A DNA stretch of 64,000 bases from Candidatus Hydrogenedens sp. (GTDB taxonomy: Bacteria; Hydrogenedentota; Hydrogenedentia; Hydrogenedentales; Hydrogenedentaceae). The stretch spans positions 28,203 through 92,202 of the forward strand of contig DAOSBX010000010.1 of assembly GCA_035361075.1 (NCBI GenBank), written 5' to 3'. Below are positions 35,499 through 43,117 of this stretch, piece after piece; positions within the stretch are counted from its first letter, which is position 1, and every line of letters starts with the position of its first letter. The notes beneath the pieces are model-generated. The model did not search any database and was not told where the DNA came from. It saw only the letters and a list, made by a program, of their open reading frames with translations. A program made the translations under genes and the position numbers.

Positions 35499-37007
35499 TT
35501 ATAAAGATATTTGGTAGATTTTACTATATTTTTCTTTTAAATATGATAAAAATGGAGTTGAGGATACGGGTTTCCCAGAGATTTTTTCAACAATTTCTTT
35601 TGCACAACATCTCCTACCAATTTCAAAAATATTCTTCTTTAACCAATCATGAACAGGTATAAAATCACCCTCTTTTATAAGTTCATCTATATTCAATTCT
35701 GTTTTTATCTTCTCCAAAATTTGCCCTGCAAAAAGATTACCTAAGGCATAACTTGGAAAATATCCAAAACTACCATGTGACCAATGAATATCCTGTAGAC
35801 AACCATCCGCATCATTTGGAGGAGCTGACCCAAATAATTTTTCAAACAAATGGTTCCAATAATCAGGCACATCCGAAACTTGAATACTCCCTTCAATTAA
35901 ATCCTTTTCAATTCTATATCGGAGAACAATATGTAAATTATAAGAACACTCATCCGCTTCTACTCTAATAAAATTCATAAATACACGGTTAATCTCCCTA
36001 TAAAGTAGTTCAGGAGGAATGTTTTCAAACTCATTAGGGAAATATTGTTTCAAGAGTGGTAGGAAATATTGACAGAATGAAAAACTTCTCCCTACAAAGT
36101 TTTCCCAGAATCTCGATTGGGATTCATGAATACCTAAGGATGGTGCTTGTGCTAACCATGTTCCACGGTCTTCTTTACGAAAACCTTGCTCATATAGAGC
36201 ATGCCCTCCTTCATGAAGAGAACTGAATATTCCAGAAAACAAATTTGTTGAATTAAGTCGTGTTGTAATTCGCACATCATAAATATCAAAATTGGTAGTA
36301 AACGGATGTACAGAACGGTCTTGTCTGCCTGAATTGAAATCAAAACCTATTGCAGATAATAACTGCAATGTAATCTCCCATTGCTTTCCTGTATCCCATG
36401 TTTTCCCTTCAAAAACAGAGCCTGGTCTCCCTTCACCTAAAACAGATTGATATATCTTCGATTGTTCCTGTTCCAATTCCGAAAAAAGCCTATCTAACGT
36501 TTGGGTATCTGTACCACGTTCAAAATCTTCTAACAAAGCATCGTACGGCGACTTCTCATAACCTAACAGAGAGGCTCGCTCACGACATAATGATACAATT
36601 TCATCCAAATATGGCTGAAAAATAGAAAAATCGGATTGGTGTCGTGCTTGAACCCATGCATGATAGGCTTTGCTTCTTACTTCCGCAAATTTACCCACCC
36701 ATGAGGACGGGATTTTCACTGCACGCTGATAGTCATACCTTGCTTCCTCAATCATCTTCGCATCATCAGATGACAAGCCATTTTTACATTCATAAAAATA
36801 TGATAGTTCCTCTCCCAAATATGTATCTGTTTCAAGACGATGTAAAATCTGAGCAATAGTTTTCAATTGGTCTCCTCTCGCTTCTGCACCATTTGGAGGC
36901 ATATTGACTTCTTCATCCCATTGAAGTAATGCAAGAACTGCTCTAATATTTAATATCTCTCTCAACTTATCTTTAAGAACAGTAAAACGCTCCTCGCGAC
37001 TACTCAT
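35499..37007 (-). CDS. M32-family metallocarboxypeptidase (thermostable carboxypeptidase 1)
   Basis: 502 residues. The zinc site is SLHEGGHALYEQG with HExxH, followed by the family's HESQSRFWENFVGRS box; late segments LRYRIEKDLIEG and HWSHGSFGYFPSYALGN are also typical. The enzyme removes C-terminal amino acids from peptides in the cytoplasm, using zinc or cobalt. The ATG at 37013 directly abuts AGGAG, so the next in-frame ATG at 37007, 6 bases after AGGAG, is taken as start. It stands alone, convergent with the signal peptidases. Confidence 0.93.
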   Translation of the reverse strand: MSSREERFTVLKDKLREILNIRAVLALLQWDEEVNMPPNGAEARGDQLKTIAQILHRLETDTYLGEELSYFYECKNGLSSDDAKMIEEARYDYQRAVKIPSSWVGKFAEVRSKAYHAWVQARHQSDFSIFQPYLDEIVSLCRERASLLGYEKSPYDALLEDFERGTDTQTLDRLFSELEQEQSKIYQSVLGEGRPGSVFEGKTWDTGKQWEITLQLLSAIGFDFNSGRQDRSVHPFTTNFDIYDVRITTRLNSTNLFSGIFSSLHEGGHALYEQGFRKEDRGTWLAQAPSLGIHESQSRFWENFVGRSFSFCQYFLPLLKQYFPNEFENIPPELLYREINRVFMNFIRVEADECSYNLHIVLRYRIEKDLIEGSIQVSDVPDYWNHLFEKLFGSAPPNDADGCLQDIHWSHGSFGYFPSYALGNLFAGQILEKIKTELNIDELIKEGDFIPVHDWLKKNIFEIGRRCCAKEIVEKISGKPVSSTPFLSYLKEKYSKIYQISL

Positions 37008-37147
37008 ATACATCTCCTAAAAAATCTTAAATATTCATCTGTATTGAAATAAATTAGATAGCTCTTTTATTTATCACTCACCATTAAAAAATTTAAGAAT
37101 CAACAATTTAAATGTCCACCTTGATTTTTATTTAAAAATCCCCAATA

Positions 37148-38893
37148 TCAATTGGAAGACGGTGAATCATTGGGACTTTCTATCTGCGGGCGGTATTTCT
37201 CAATCTTTTGTTTTACACCTTCATTTTTTGGGTCAAGGACTAAAGCACGTTCCCACTCCGAAACAGCACGTTTAATATCTCCCGAAAGCAAATAGGCATC
37301 CCCTAAATGGTCTCGTAATACAGCATCATCCGTTTCCATCTTATAAATCGCTTTACGTATATACTCTATCGCTTTTTCAGCATTGCCTTGTCGATAATAA
37401 ACCCAACCCAAACTATCTAAATAGTACGGATTCTCAGGGTCAATTTTTAATGCTCGACAAATTAAATTTTCGGCTTCTGTTAGATTTACATTCTTATCTG
37501 CATAAAGATAACCTAAAAAATTTAATAACTCTGCATTCTCAGGATCCAATTCTATACACCTTTTGAGACACTTTTCTGTATCTTCAAATTGTTTTAATTT
37601 ATCGTAGGAAATAGCCAAATAATAATTAACCCATAGATTTTTATCATTTTCAGGAAGCAATTCCTTTAATAACGTTATTGCATCTTCATTTTTATCGGCA
37701 ACCATTAATATCCTGCTTAATATCAACCGTAATGATAAAGATGAACTATCGTTTACTAACTCCCTTACCTGTGTTTCAAACCAGCCCGAAATAATCCCTG
37801 CTCCGAAATTAGTCCACAACGAATTGATAACATCATTACATTCTGTATCCACAGATTCACCGAATATATCGAGAGTATCCAAAATATTTTTATACTCATC
37901 ATTTTGAATCTGTTTTAACGCCAATGCTTGAAATAATTTGCTTATCAAAGGATATTCCTCTACTGGAAGTAATGATGTGGCTCTTAAACAATCAGCAGTC
38001 TTAATAAAGAGAAAGGATACTATTAACTTTTGAACAGGCATACATTCTGGTGATGCAATAAGTTTCTTCGCCAATTCCACAGCCTTACTTTCTTCTCCTG
38101 CACGAACATAGGCACCAATTAATACCTCTTGTGCCTTTATATCATCCGATTTCTTTTGTAAATACATTTCCAGAGACTTAATAGCATCGGATACTCTATT
38201 TTCATCGATATAAAGCAAAGCCAAAATATAATATGCTCGTATCATTCGTTTGTCAAATTGTAATGCCTTTTCTAATTCATCAATAGCCAACGCATTATTT
38301 TTTATCCGCGCATAAGTTAGCCCCAACTGATAATGGAGTAAAGCACTATTAGGTCTTTTTTCTATCATCCGCCGATAAATATCAATAGCAGCAACCAAAT
38401 CATTTGTATCTTCCTGCAATTCAAGCAAAGCACTATACCCTAAAACATCTTCAGGGTTAATTTCTATTGCTCTCTGAAATGCCTCTACCGCCTCATCAAT
38501 TCTCCCTAAACGATGACATAATTCACCACGAATAAGATATAACGAAGGAATCGTTTTGTCTTTTTCAATTACCCTATCAATACAGGCTAACGCCTCCTCA
38601 TATTTCTCTGTCATTAGGTATAGCCGAACAATACGAATCAAAGGGGTTATTGCTTCTGGGTCTATTTTTACTGTCTCTTCCAATTCTTTAATTGCTTGTT
38701 CATTATCACCTCTTCGGTGATAAACCATGGAAGAGAGATAATGTGATAATGAATTACCTTTCCTCTGCGTTTCCATATTTTGCAAAGATGATTTGATACC
38801 AGTGTTTAAATTGTTAATAGGTAAACCCTTGCAACTTACAAGAACAATTGTGAGAGGTAAAATAAAAAATACCTTTAATTTCTGATGGTTCAT
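37148..38893 (-). CDS. TPR-repeat lipoprotein
   Basis: 581 residues. A lipoprotein signal with LVSC lipobox lies at about 13-24 (FFILPLTIVLVSCKG), so Cys would be acylated and the protein anchored to a membrane. Many tetratricopeptide repeats follow, for instance GDNEQAIKELEETVKIDPEA, GRIDEAVEAFQRAIEINPED and GNAEKAIEYIRKAIY; the last block ends RAVSEWERALVLDPKNEGVK. The middle (about 300-400) is less regular. It probably scaffolds an envelope complex; partners are unknown. An in-frame TTG at 38914 is rejected for the ATG at 38893. It follows rnhB by 21 bases, so both are likely co-transcribed. Confidence 0.88.
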   Translation of the reverse strand: MNHQKLKVFFILPLTIVLVSCKGLPINNLNTGIKSSLQNMETQRKGNSLSHYLSSMVYHRRGDNEQAIKELEETVKIDPEAITPLIRIVRLYLMTEKYEEALACIDRVIEKDKTIPSLYLIRGELCHRLGRIDEAVEAFQRAIEINPEDVLGYSALLELQEDTNDLVAAIDIYRRMIEKRPNSALLHYQLGLTYARIKNNALAIDELEKALQFDKRMIRAYYILALLYIDENRVSDAIKSLEMYLQKKSDDIKAQEVLIGAYVRAGEESKAVELAKKLIASPECMPVQKLIVSFLFIKTADCLRATSLLPVEEYPLISKLFQALALKQIQNDEYKNILDTLDIFGESVDTECNDVINSLWTNFGAGIISGWFETQVRELVNDSSSLSLRLILSRILMVADKNEDAITLLKELLPENDKNLWVNYYLAISYDKLKQFEDTEKCLKRCIELDPENAELLNFLGYLYADKNVNLTEAENLICRALKIDPENPYYLDSLGWVYYRQGNAEKAIEYIRKAIYKMETDDAVLRDHLGDAYLLSGDIKRAVSEWERALVLDPKNEGVKQKIEKYRPQIESPNDSPSSN

Positions 38894-38914
38894 ACTTTTG
38901 TAATACCTTAACAA

Positions 38915-39565
38915 TTATTTAAGTTTTAATTCTGGCAATAAGGATTCTGACATATCAACAAACGGTGCAAAACTTAAACGATGTATGGGCGATGGACCTA
39001 ACTTCTCAATAGCTAAAAGATGCTCCTTCGTTCCATAACCTTTATGTTTTGCAAATCCATATCCAGGATATTCTTTATCATATTCCTTCATTATTTTATC
39101 CCGCGTTACCTTCGCAATGATACTCGCTGCCCCAATAGATGCGGAACGTTGGTCACCTTTGATGATTTTCCACGCTTGACAAGGTAACCCTTTCAAATTA
39201 TAACCATCCACTAAAACCAAATCCGGTTTTATTTTTAATTTTAAAATTGATTCCGCCATTGCCCGATAATTCGCTTCTTGTATTCCTATTCTATCTATTT
39301 CCTTATTATTAATAATTGCAATTCCTATCTCATGTTCACCCGACATTAGTATATCAAACAACTCCTCCCTTTTTCTTTCAGTGAGTTTTTTAGAATCATC
39401 TATTCCTTCAACTTCAGAATGTAACACTACTGCTACTGCAACAATAGGACCTGCCAATGGACCACGCCCTGCCTCATCCACACCTGCAATGAAAGAAAAA
39501 CCCTGTTCTCTTCCTTTTTTTTCAAAATACCACTTATCTATAATTTCGCTAATATCTCTATTCAT
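38915..39565 (-). CDS. rnhB: ribonuclease HII
   Basis: 216 residues. The active-site Asp-Glu pair is in IAGVDEAGRGPLAGPIVAVA, a third Asp in LVDGYNLKGL, and IKGDQRSASIGAASIIAKVT gives the Lys/Ser segment and fourth acidic site region. YPGYGFAKHKGYGTKEHL is the C-terminal family box. It removes RNA from RNA/DNA hybrids, including single ribonucleotides. Start at the ATG 39565 (a TTG stands one codon earlier), with AGGATGG about 9 bases upstream. Confidence 0.97.
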   Translation of the reverse strand: MNRDISEIIDKWYFEKKGREQGFSFIAGVDEAGRGPLAGPIVAVAVVLHSEVEGIDDSKKLTERKREELFDILMSGEHEIGIAIINNKEIDRIGIQEANYRAMAESILKLKIKPDLVLVDGYNLKGLPCQAWKIIKGDQRSASIGAASIIAKVTRDKIMKEYDKEYPGYGFAKHKGYGTKEHLLAIEKLGPSPIHRLSFAPFVDMSESLLPELKLK

Positions 39566-39621
39566 CAATAAAAACCATCCTGTTTAGATTACATTGTAAC
39601 TAAAATAACTTACCCCTTTAA

Positions 39622-39660
39622 AAGCAATCAGGGCGAGCATGTCATTTGACATTCTCGCCC
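39622..39660 (-). terminator. rho-independent terminator of the small secreted-protein gene
   Basis: On the minus strand, GGGCGAG-A-ATGTCA pairs with TGACAT-G-CTCGCCC (39660-39631): 13 paired bases with one internal mismatch and a very short loop. TGATTGCTTTT follows. It lies 28 bases after the stop codon at 39689. Confidence 0.7.
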
Positions 39661-39688
39661 CAAATTAAAACTAATTAAATTTCAAGTA

Positions 39689-40249
39689 TTAGATACCCGG
39701 CGGTAACAAGTGTCCATAGGACAATGTAACTTTGGAACCATCGGGATTCACGACAGTTACGAAGTTAGTATTCGCACCTTGAATATCATTGGGTCCACCA
39801 ATCCATTCAATGGTTGCAGAACCGTTCGTCTTGGTGTCAACGATACCAACACCCGGAATCGGTGTGCTGTTATCAGGACTAAGTGGCCTATCTGGTACTA
39901 GGACACCCTGTCCACCTTCCATACCTCCGTGCTGACCACCCGCTGTTGCGTCTGGGTCATATACGCAGGGACGGAATGCCAACGCAGACCGTGGTGCAAT
40001 AGTGAAACTATTATTTGGTGGGAAAGGACCCAAGCAAACACCATCTGCATTGTAATAGGTAATGTAGCATGTTACTGTTGTGTCTACATTGCTCTTTAAG
40101 TAGACAAGGTTCGTGGCACCACTCGCTTTTCCTGGCAATCCATTGTATTGCGGAGCATTATCCGCGAACCATGGAATAGCCAATGAACTGGCAAACGCCA
40201 CTCCGGTACCAAGCAGGATTAACAATGCGGCGAAACTAAGTTTTCTCAT
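39689..40249 (-). CDS. small secreted protein, probably highly expressed, unknown function
   Basis: 186 residues. A textbook signal peptide (MRKLSFAALLILLGTGVAFA, cleavage before SSLAIP) is followed by a beta-rich mature domain of about 165 residues with three Cys and a Gly-rich loop (GGQHGGMEGGQG). Codon use is clearly more GC-rich than its neighbours. AGGAGGTG lies 6 bases before the ATG. With its own promoter, a structured leader and a terminator it is a complete single-gene unit, which suggests an abundant periplasmic or surface protein. No family is recognised; a coat or matrix role is a guess. Confidence 0.7.
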   Translation of the reverse strand: MRKLSFAALLILLGTGVAFASSLAIPWFADNAPQYNGLPGKASGATNLVYLKSNVDTTVTCYITYYNADGVCLGPFPPNNSFTIAPRSALAFRPCVYDPDATAGGQHGGMEGGQGVLVPDRPLSPDNSTPIPGVGIVDTKTNGSATIEWIGGPNDIQGANTNFVTVVNPDGSKVTLSYGHLLPPGI

Positions 40250-40277
40250 CTTTTCACCTCCTCTCGTAGGGGTTTAC

Positions 40278-40319
40278 CTAAACTTATCATCATGTTCACC
40301 TGAACATGACCTCGTTTAG
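40278..40319 (-). promoter_or_regulatory. structured leader / palindrome upstream of the small secreted-protein gene
   Basis: A perfect inverted repeat TCATGTTCA-CC-TGAACATGA (40290-40309) sits inside an outer pair CTAAAC (40278) and GTTTAG (40314). It lies after the promoter, in the predicted 5' leader, about 40 bases before AGGAGGTG. Either an mRNA-stabilising hairpin or a dimeric repressor operator. Confidence 0.55.
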
Positions 40320-40345
40320 TTTTTTATTCAATTGTCACTATATAG

Positions 40346-40375
40346 TTTATACCACAAACCAGTTTGAGATGTCAA
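40346..40375 (-). promoter_or_regulatory. strong sigma70-type promoter of the small secreted-protein gene
   Basis: Minus strand: perfect TTGACA (40375-40370), 18-base spacer, TATAAA (40351-40346). An AT-rich run with repeated A/T tracts lies just upstream and could act as an UP element. The leader to the ATG is about 90 bases. Confidence 0.7.
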
Positions 40376-40423
40376 GTCAAATTTTAAAAATTTTGAAAAA
40401 ATTTTATTCCCGAAAAATCGAGA

Positions 40424-43060
40424 TTAATTAAGATAACCAAGATTTCTTAATTGTTCCTGAACGTCTCTATTCATCTCTATTTGTTGCTCCTCCTTCATCG
40501 ATTTAATAGGATAATAATTAACATTAAAGTAAATCTTATATTTTTCCACATTATCTAAAAAGGAGGGCTCGCTTTGAATTTGCTTATCATTTGACGAAAA
40601 ATGAAACCATAACTTATCTTCATCTTCAATCACTTTATATTCTTGTGGGTAAATTAATTTCGGTTTCTTTTGAATTTGAACAATCAATTCATGATTATCC
40701 TCAGCAGGAATAATTTGAAGTATGGTGGGTAAAATCCCTACTCCCGAAGGGATAAAAATTGTTCCCTCTAACTTTGTCGGTTCAAGCCTATCATTTCTAA
40801 TTCGGAATACACATGACTGTGTCATAACATTTACAATCGGAACCGTGCATTTAATAGTAATGGTCTCCGTTAAAAAAGAATCCATATTTTGGAAATACAA
40901 GCACCAGCCTTCTTTCTTCAAACGAAATTGTTTCGCAAATACTTTCTGGCATTCATAAAATATTTTAGGCTCTAAATCCATAATATTTCTATACTCCGCC
41001 ATAGGTTTACTCAAATCAAACAAATTACATTCTCCCCTCTTTATATTTTCCAATAATTTATAGTGACCCTTTACAATTGCTTTCATTTCTATTTCCGAAT
41101 CTGTAGAAAAAATATAATCTCTTTCTATTTTTTTATTTTCGATAAAGTCATAAAGGGATATTCCGTCTGTTTGTACTTCTCTTTCGGTATCTAACATTGC
41201 AAAAAGAGTAGGAACAATATCTTCTAAAATAACTTTTTCTTTTATTCTCTGTCCTGAATATTTTTGAAATGGAAATTTAACTATCATGACATTTCGCATA
41301 CTTTCCTCATAGACATTTTTATGTCCATATAATTCATGTTCCCCTAACGATTCTCCATGGTCTGAAACGATTGCTATAAATGCTGGGTCATATAAACCTT
41401 CTTTTTTTAGAAAATTAAAAAAATCACCTAAAGCGGTGTCTACTTTATATATGCAATCATCATAAAGAGCGTTGTTATATTGTAATTCCTGCTCCGTTGG
41501 AATTATATCTCTATCAGAAGCATGGAGCAAATATAATGTGCCAGCAGGAATATTTTCACAACCAGAACGTTGAACTCTCGGATTTTTATAAGCACGAGAA
41601 AACACCTTAAACTCTTCTTCTTCTGCATCATAAAGCAAATCTTTATACGCAGTAGAATGAATATCGTAATTGTGCATAAAAACAAATATTTTCCTAGTTT
41701 GTGCTTGACGTATCCATGTCTTTGCATCTTCATGAACTTCAAATACAGACCGACGGTCTTTAGCTCCGCCTTCTTGTGTCTCCGGAACAGAAAAATAATC
41801 CATACCTCGTGAAAACCCACGTGAAGGAACAAACCACCATAAAAAGCCAGCAAATCCAGCTGTTTGGTAACCATATTCTCTCAAAATCTCTGGCAATGGT
41901 TGTATTTCTAATTTTAAATCGATGTTTTTCTTCAATCCATGACTCTCAGGATGTAAACCTGTTAATAAACTCATGTGTGCCACAGGTGTAAACGTTTGGG
42001 TCGTATAGGAATTCTCAAAAACAACCGCATCTTTAGCAAACTCATCTAAACAAGGGCTTGTTGGCAAATCATAGCCGTAAGGCAATAAATGGTCAGGTCT
42101 CAATGTATCACAAGAAATAATAAAAATAGGCGGTGTAGAGGTGTCCTCTTTTTCTTTCTTTGTTACTATTATCGGATTTCCCCAAACACTAAAATTCCCC
42201 AATGTATTACCCATAGGCTCTATACGAAAAATAATTTTTACATTTTTATTTTTATATCTTGATAAATCTATTTCCGCTCGACGCCAAAAACGGTCTTCCT
42301 TGTTTATTTTTGGATTCATTTTAAGTTGATATAAAACATCACGATTTTCATGGTCATCTATCAATACTGTAAATTCACTTCCATCTGTTTTCCATTCCAT
42401 ATCAGTCGATTTCTTTCTAAAAGAACCTACATCAGGGTTGTAAATACCTGTATAAAAAATGAGTCTACTACCATCACTAATATCTTTTTCCATCTCCATT
42501 TCTTCATCCCATAACACATCCATACAAACACCAGATATTGTCATCTGTTTTGGTCTTACATTGTCATAAGGTTGAAACACAACCTTTTCCATCGTTATAC
42601 CTTCTATATTATCTTTCACTCCTCTTACTTCGAAACATATCGAATCCACAATGTCAAATATCGGATTATTTTTATCTGGAAATCGGAGCATAAAAGTATA
42701 GGTATGCACTTTCCCATCCGAAATTAAAGAACAGTTATCATATGGATAATAATATTCATCACCAGTCCTTTTGCTTTTCCAACCCCACAAAATATCTTTT
42801 CCACCCTTTGTTATCATATTCACAGAAAGAGATTTATAATTTCCAAGATTAATTACACCCCTATATTCGAAAATAATTACATCACGACCTTCATCAACTC
42901 TCTGATTAAAAACAGTTGCATCTAACACACATTCACTTACGTTCCCTTTTCCCTTCCAATACTCTTCTGACAACCTATACATTGAGGCTTCCCCAATCAT
43001 AGGAAACATAAATAATAAAACAAAAAAGATAAAAACATCTTCTCGAATATTTAATGACAT
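40424..43060 (-). CDS. secreted sulfatase-fold (alkaline phosphatase superfamily) protein lacking the formylglycine site
   Basis: 878 residues from the ATG at 43060 (AAGG 8 bases before it); an upstream in-frame TTG at 43114 has no such site. A signal peptide (FIFFVLLFMFPMIGEAS) leads to an N-terminal beta-rich region of about 280 residues resembling carbohydrate-binding modules. The catalytic fold starts with PPIFIISCDTLRPDHLLPYG (metal Asp near 318) and has IVSDHGESLGEHELYGHKN for the distal metal site. Where sulfatases carry Cys/Ser-x-Pro-x-Arg, this protein reads TFTPVAHMSLLTG, with Thr358 at the nucleophile position. It may therefore be a phosphodiesterase or phosphotransferase rather than a sulfatase. 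It follows a hybrid kinase gene by 57 bases. Confidence 0.8.
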   Translation of the reverse strand: MSLNIREDVFIFFVLLFMFPMIGEASMYRLSEEYWKGKGNVSECVLDATVFNQRVDEGRDVIIFEYRGVINLGNYKSLSVNMITKGGKDILWGWKSKRTGDEYYYPYDNCSLISDGKVHTYTFMLRFPDKNNPIFDIVDSICFEVRGVKDNIEGITMEKVVFQPYDNVRPKQMTISGVCMDVLWDEEMEMEKDISDGSRLIFYTGIYNPDVGSFRKKSTDMEWKTDGSEFTVLIDDHENRDVLYQLKMNPKINKEDRFWRRAEIDLSRYKNKNVKIIFRIEPMGNTLGNFSVWGNPIIVTKKEKEDTSTPPIFIISCDTLRPDHLLPYGYDLPTSPCLDEFAKDAVVFENSYTTQTFTPVAHMSLLTGLHPESHGLKKNIDLKLEIQPLPEILREYGYQTAGFAGFLWWFVPSRGFSRGMDYFSVPETQEGGAKDRRSVFEVHEDAKTWIRQAQTRKIFVFMHNYDIHSTAYKDLLYDAEEEEFKVFSRAYKNPRVQRSGCENIPAGTLYLLHASDRDIIPTEQELQYNNALYDDCIYKVDTALGDFFNFLKKEGLYDPAFIAIVSDHGESLGEHELYGHKNVYEESMRNVMIVKFPFQKYSGQRIKEKVILEDIVPTLFAMLDTEREVQTDGISLYDFIENKKIERDYIFSTDSEIEMKAIVKGHYKLLENIKRGECNLFDLSKPMAEYRNIMDLEPKIFYECQKVFAKQFRLKKEGWCLYFQNMDSFLTETITIKCTVPIVNVMTQSCVFRIRNDRLEPTKLEGTIFIPSGVGILPTILQIIPAEDNHELIVQIQKKPKLIYPQEYKVIEDEDKLWFHFSSNDKQIQSEPSFLDNVEKYKIYFNVNYYPIKSMKEEQQIEMNRDVQEQLRNLGYLN

Positions 43061-43117
43061 TCCTGCTACCTTTTTCACTGCTAAAATCAACGACTTTATC
43101 TTTTTTTTAACCAATTC

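Noticed and set aside
37122..37139. GATTTTTA/TAAAAATC inverted repeat after the TPR gene as a terminator
   Set aside because: Pure AT stem with two-base loop, too weak to call.
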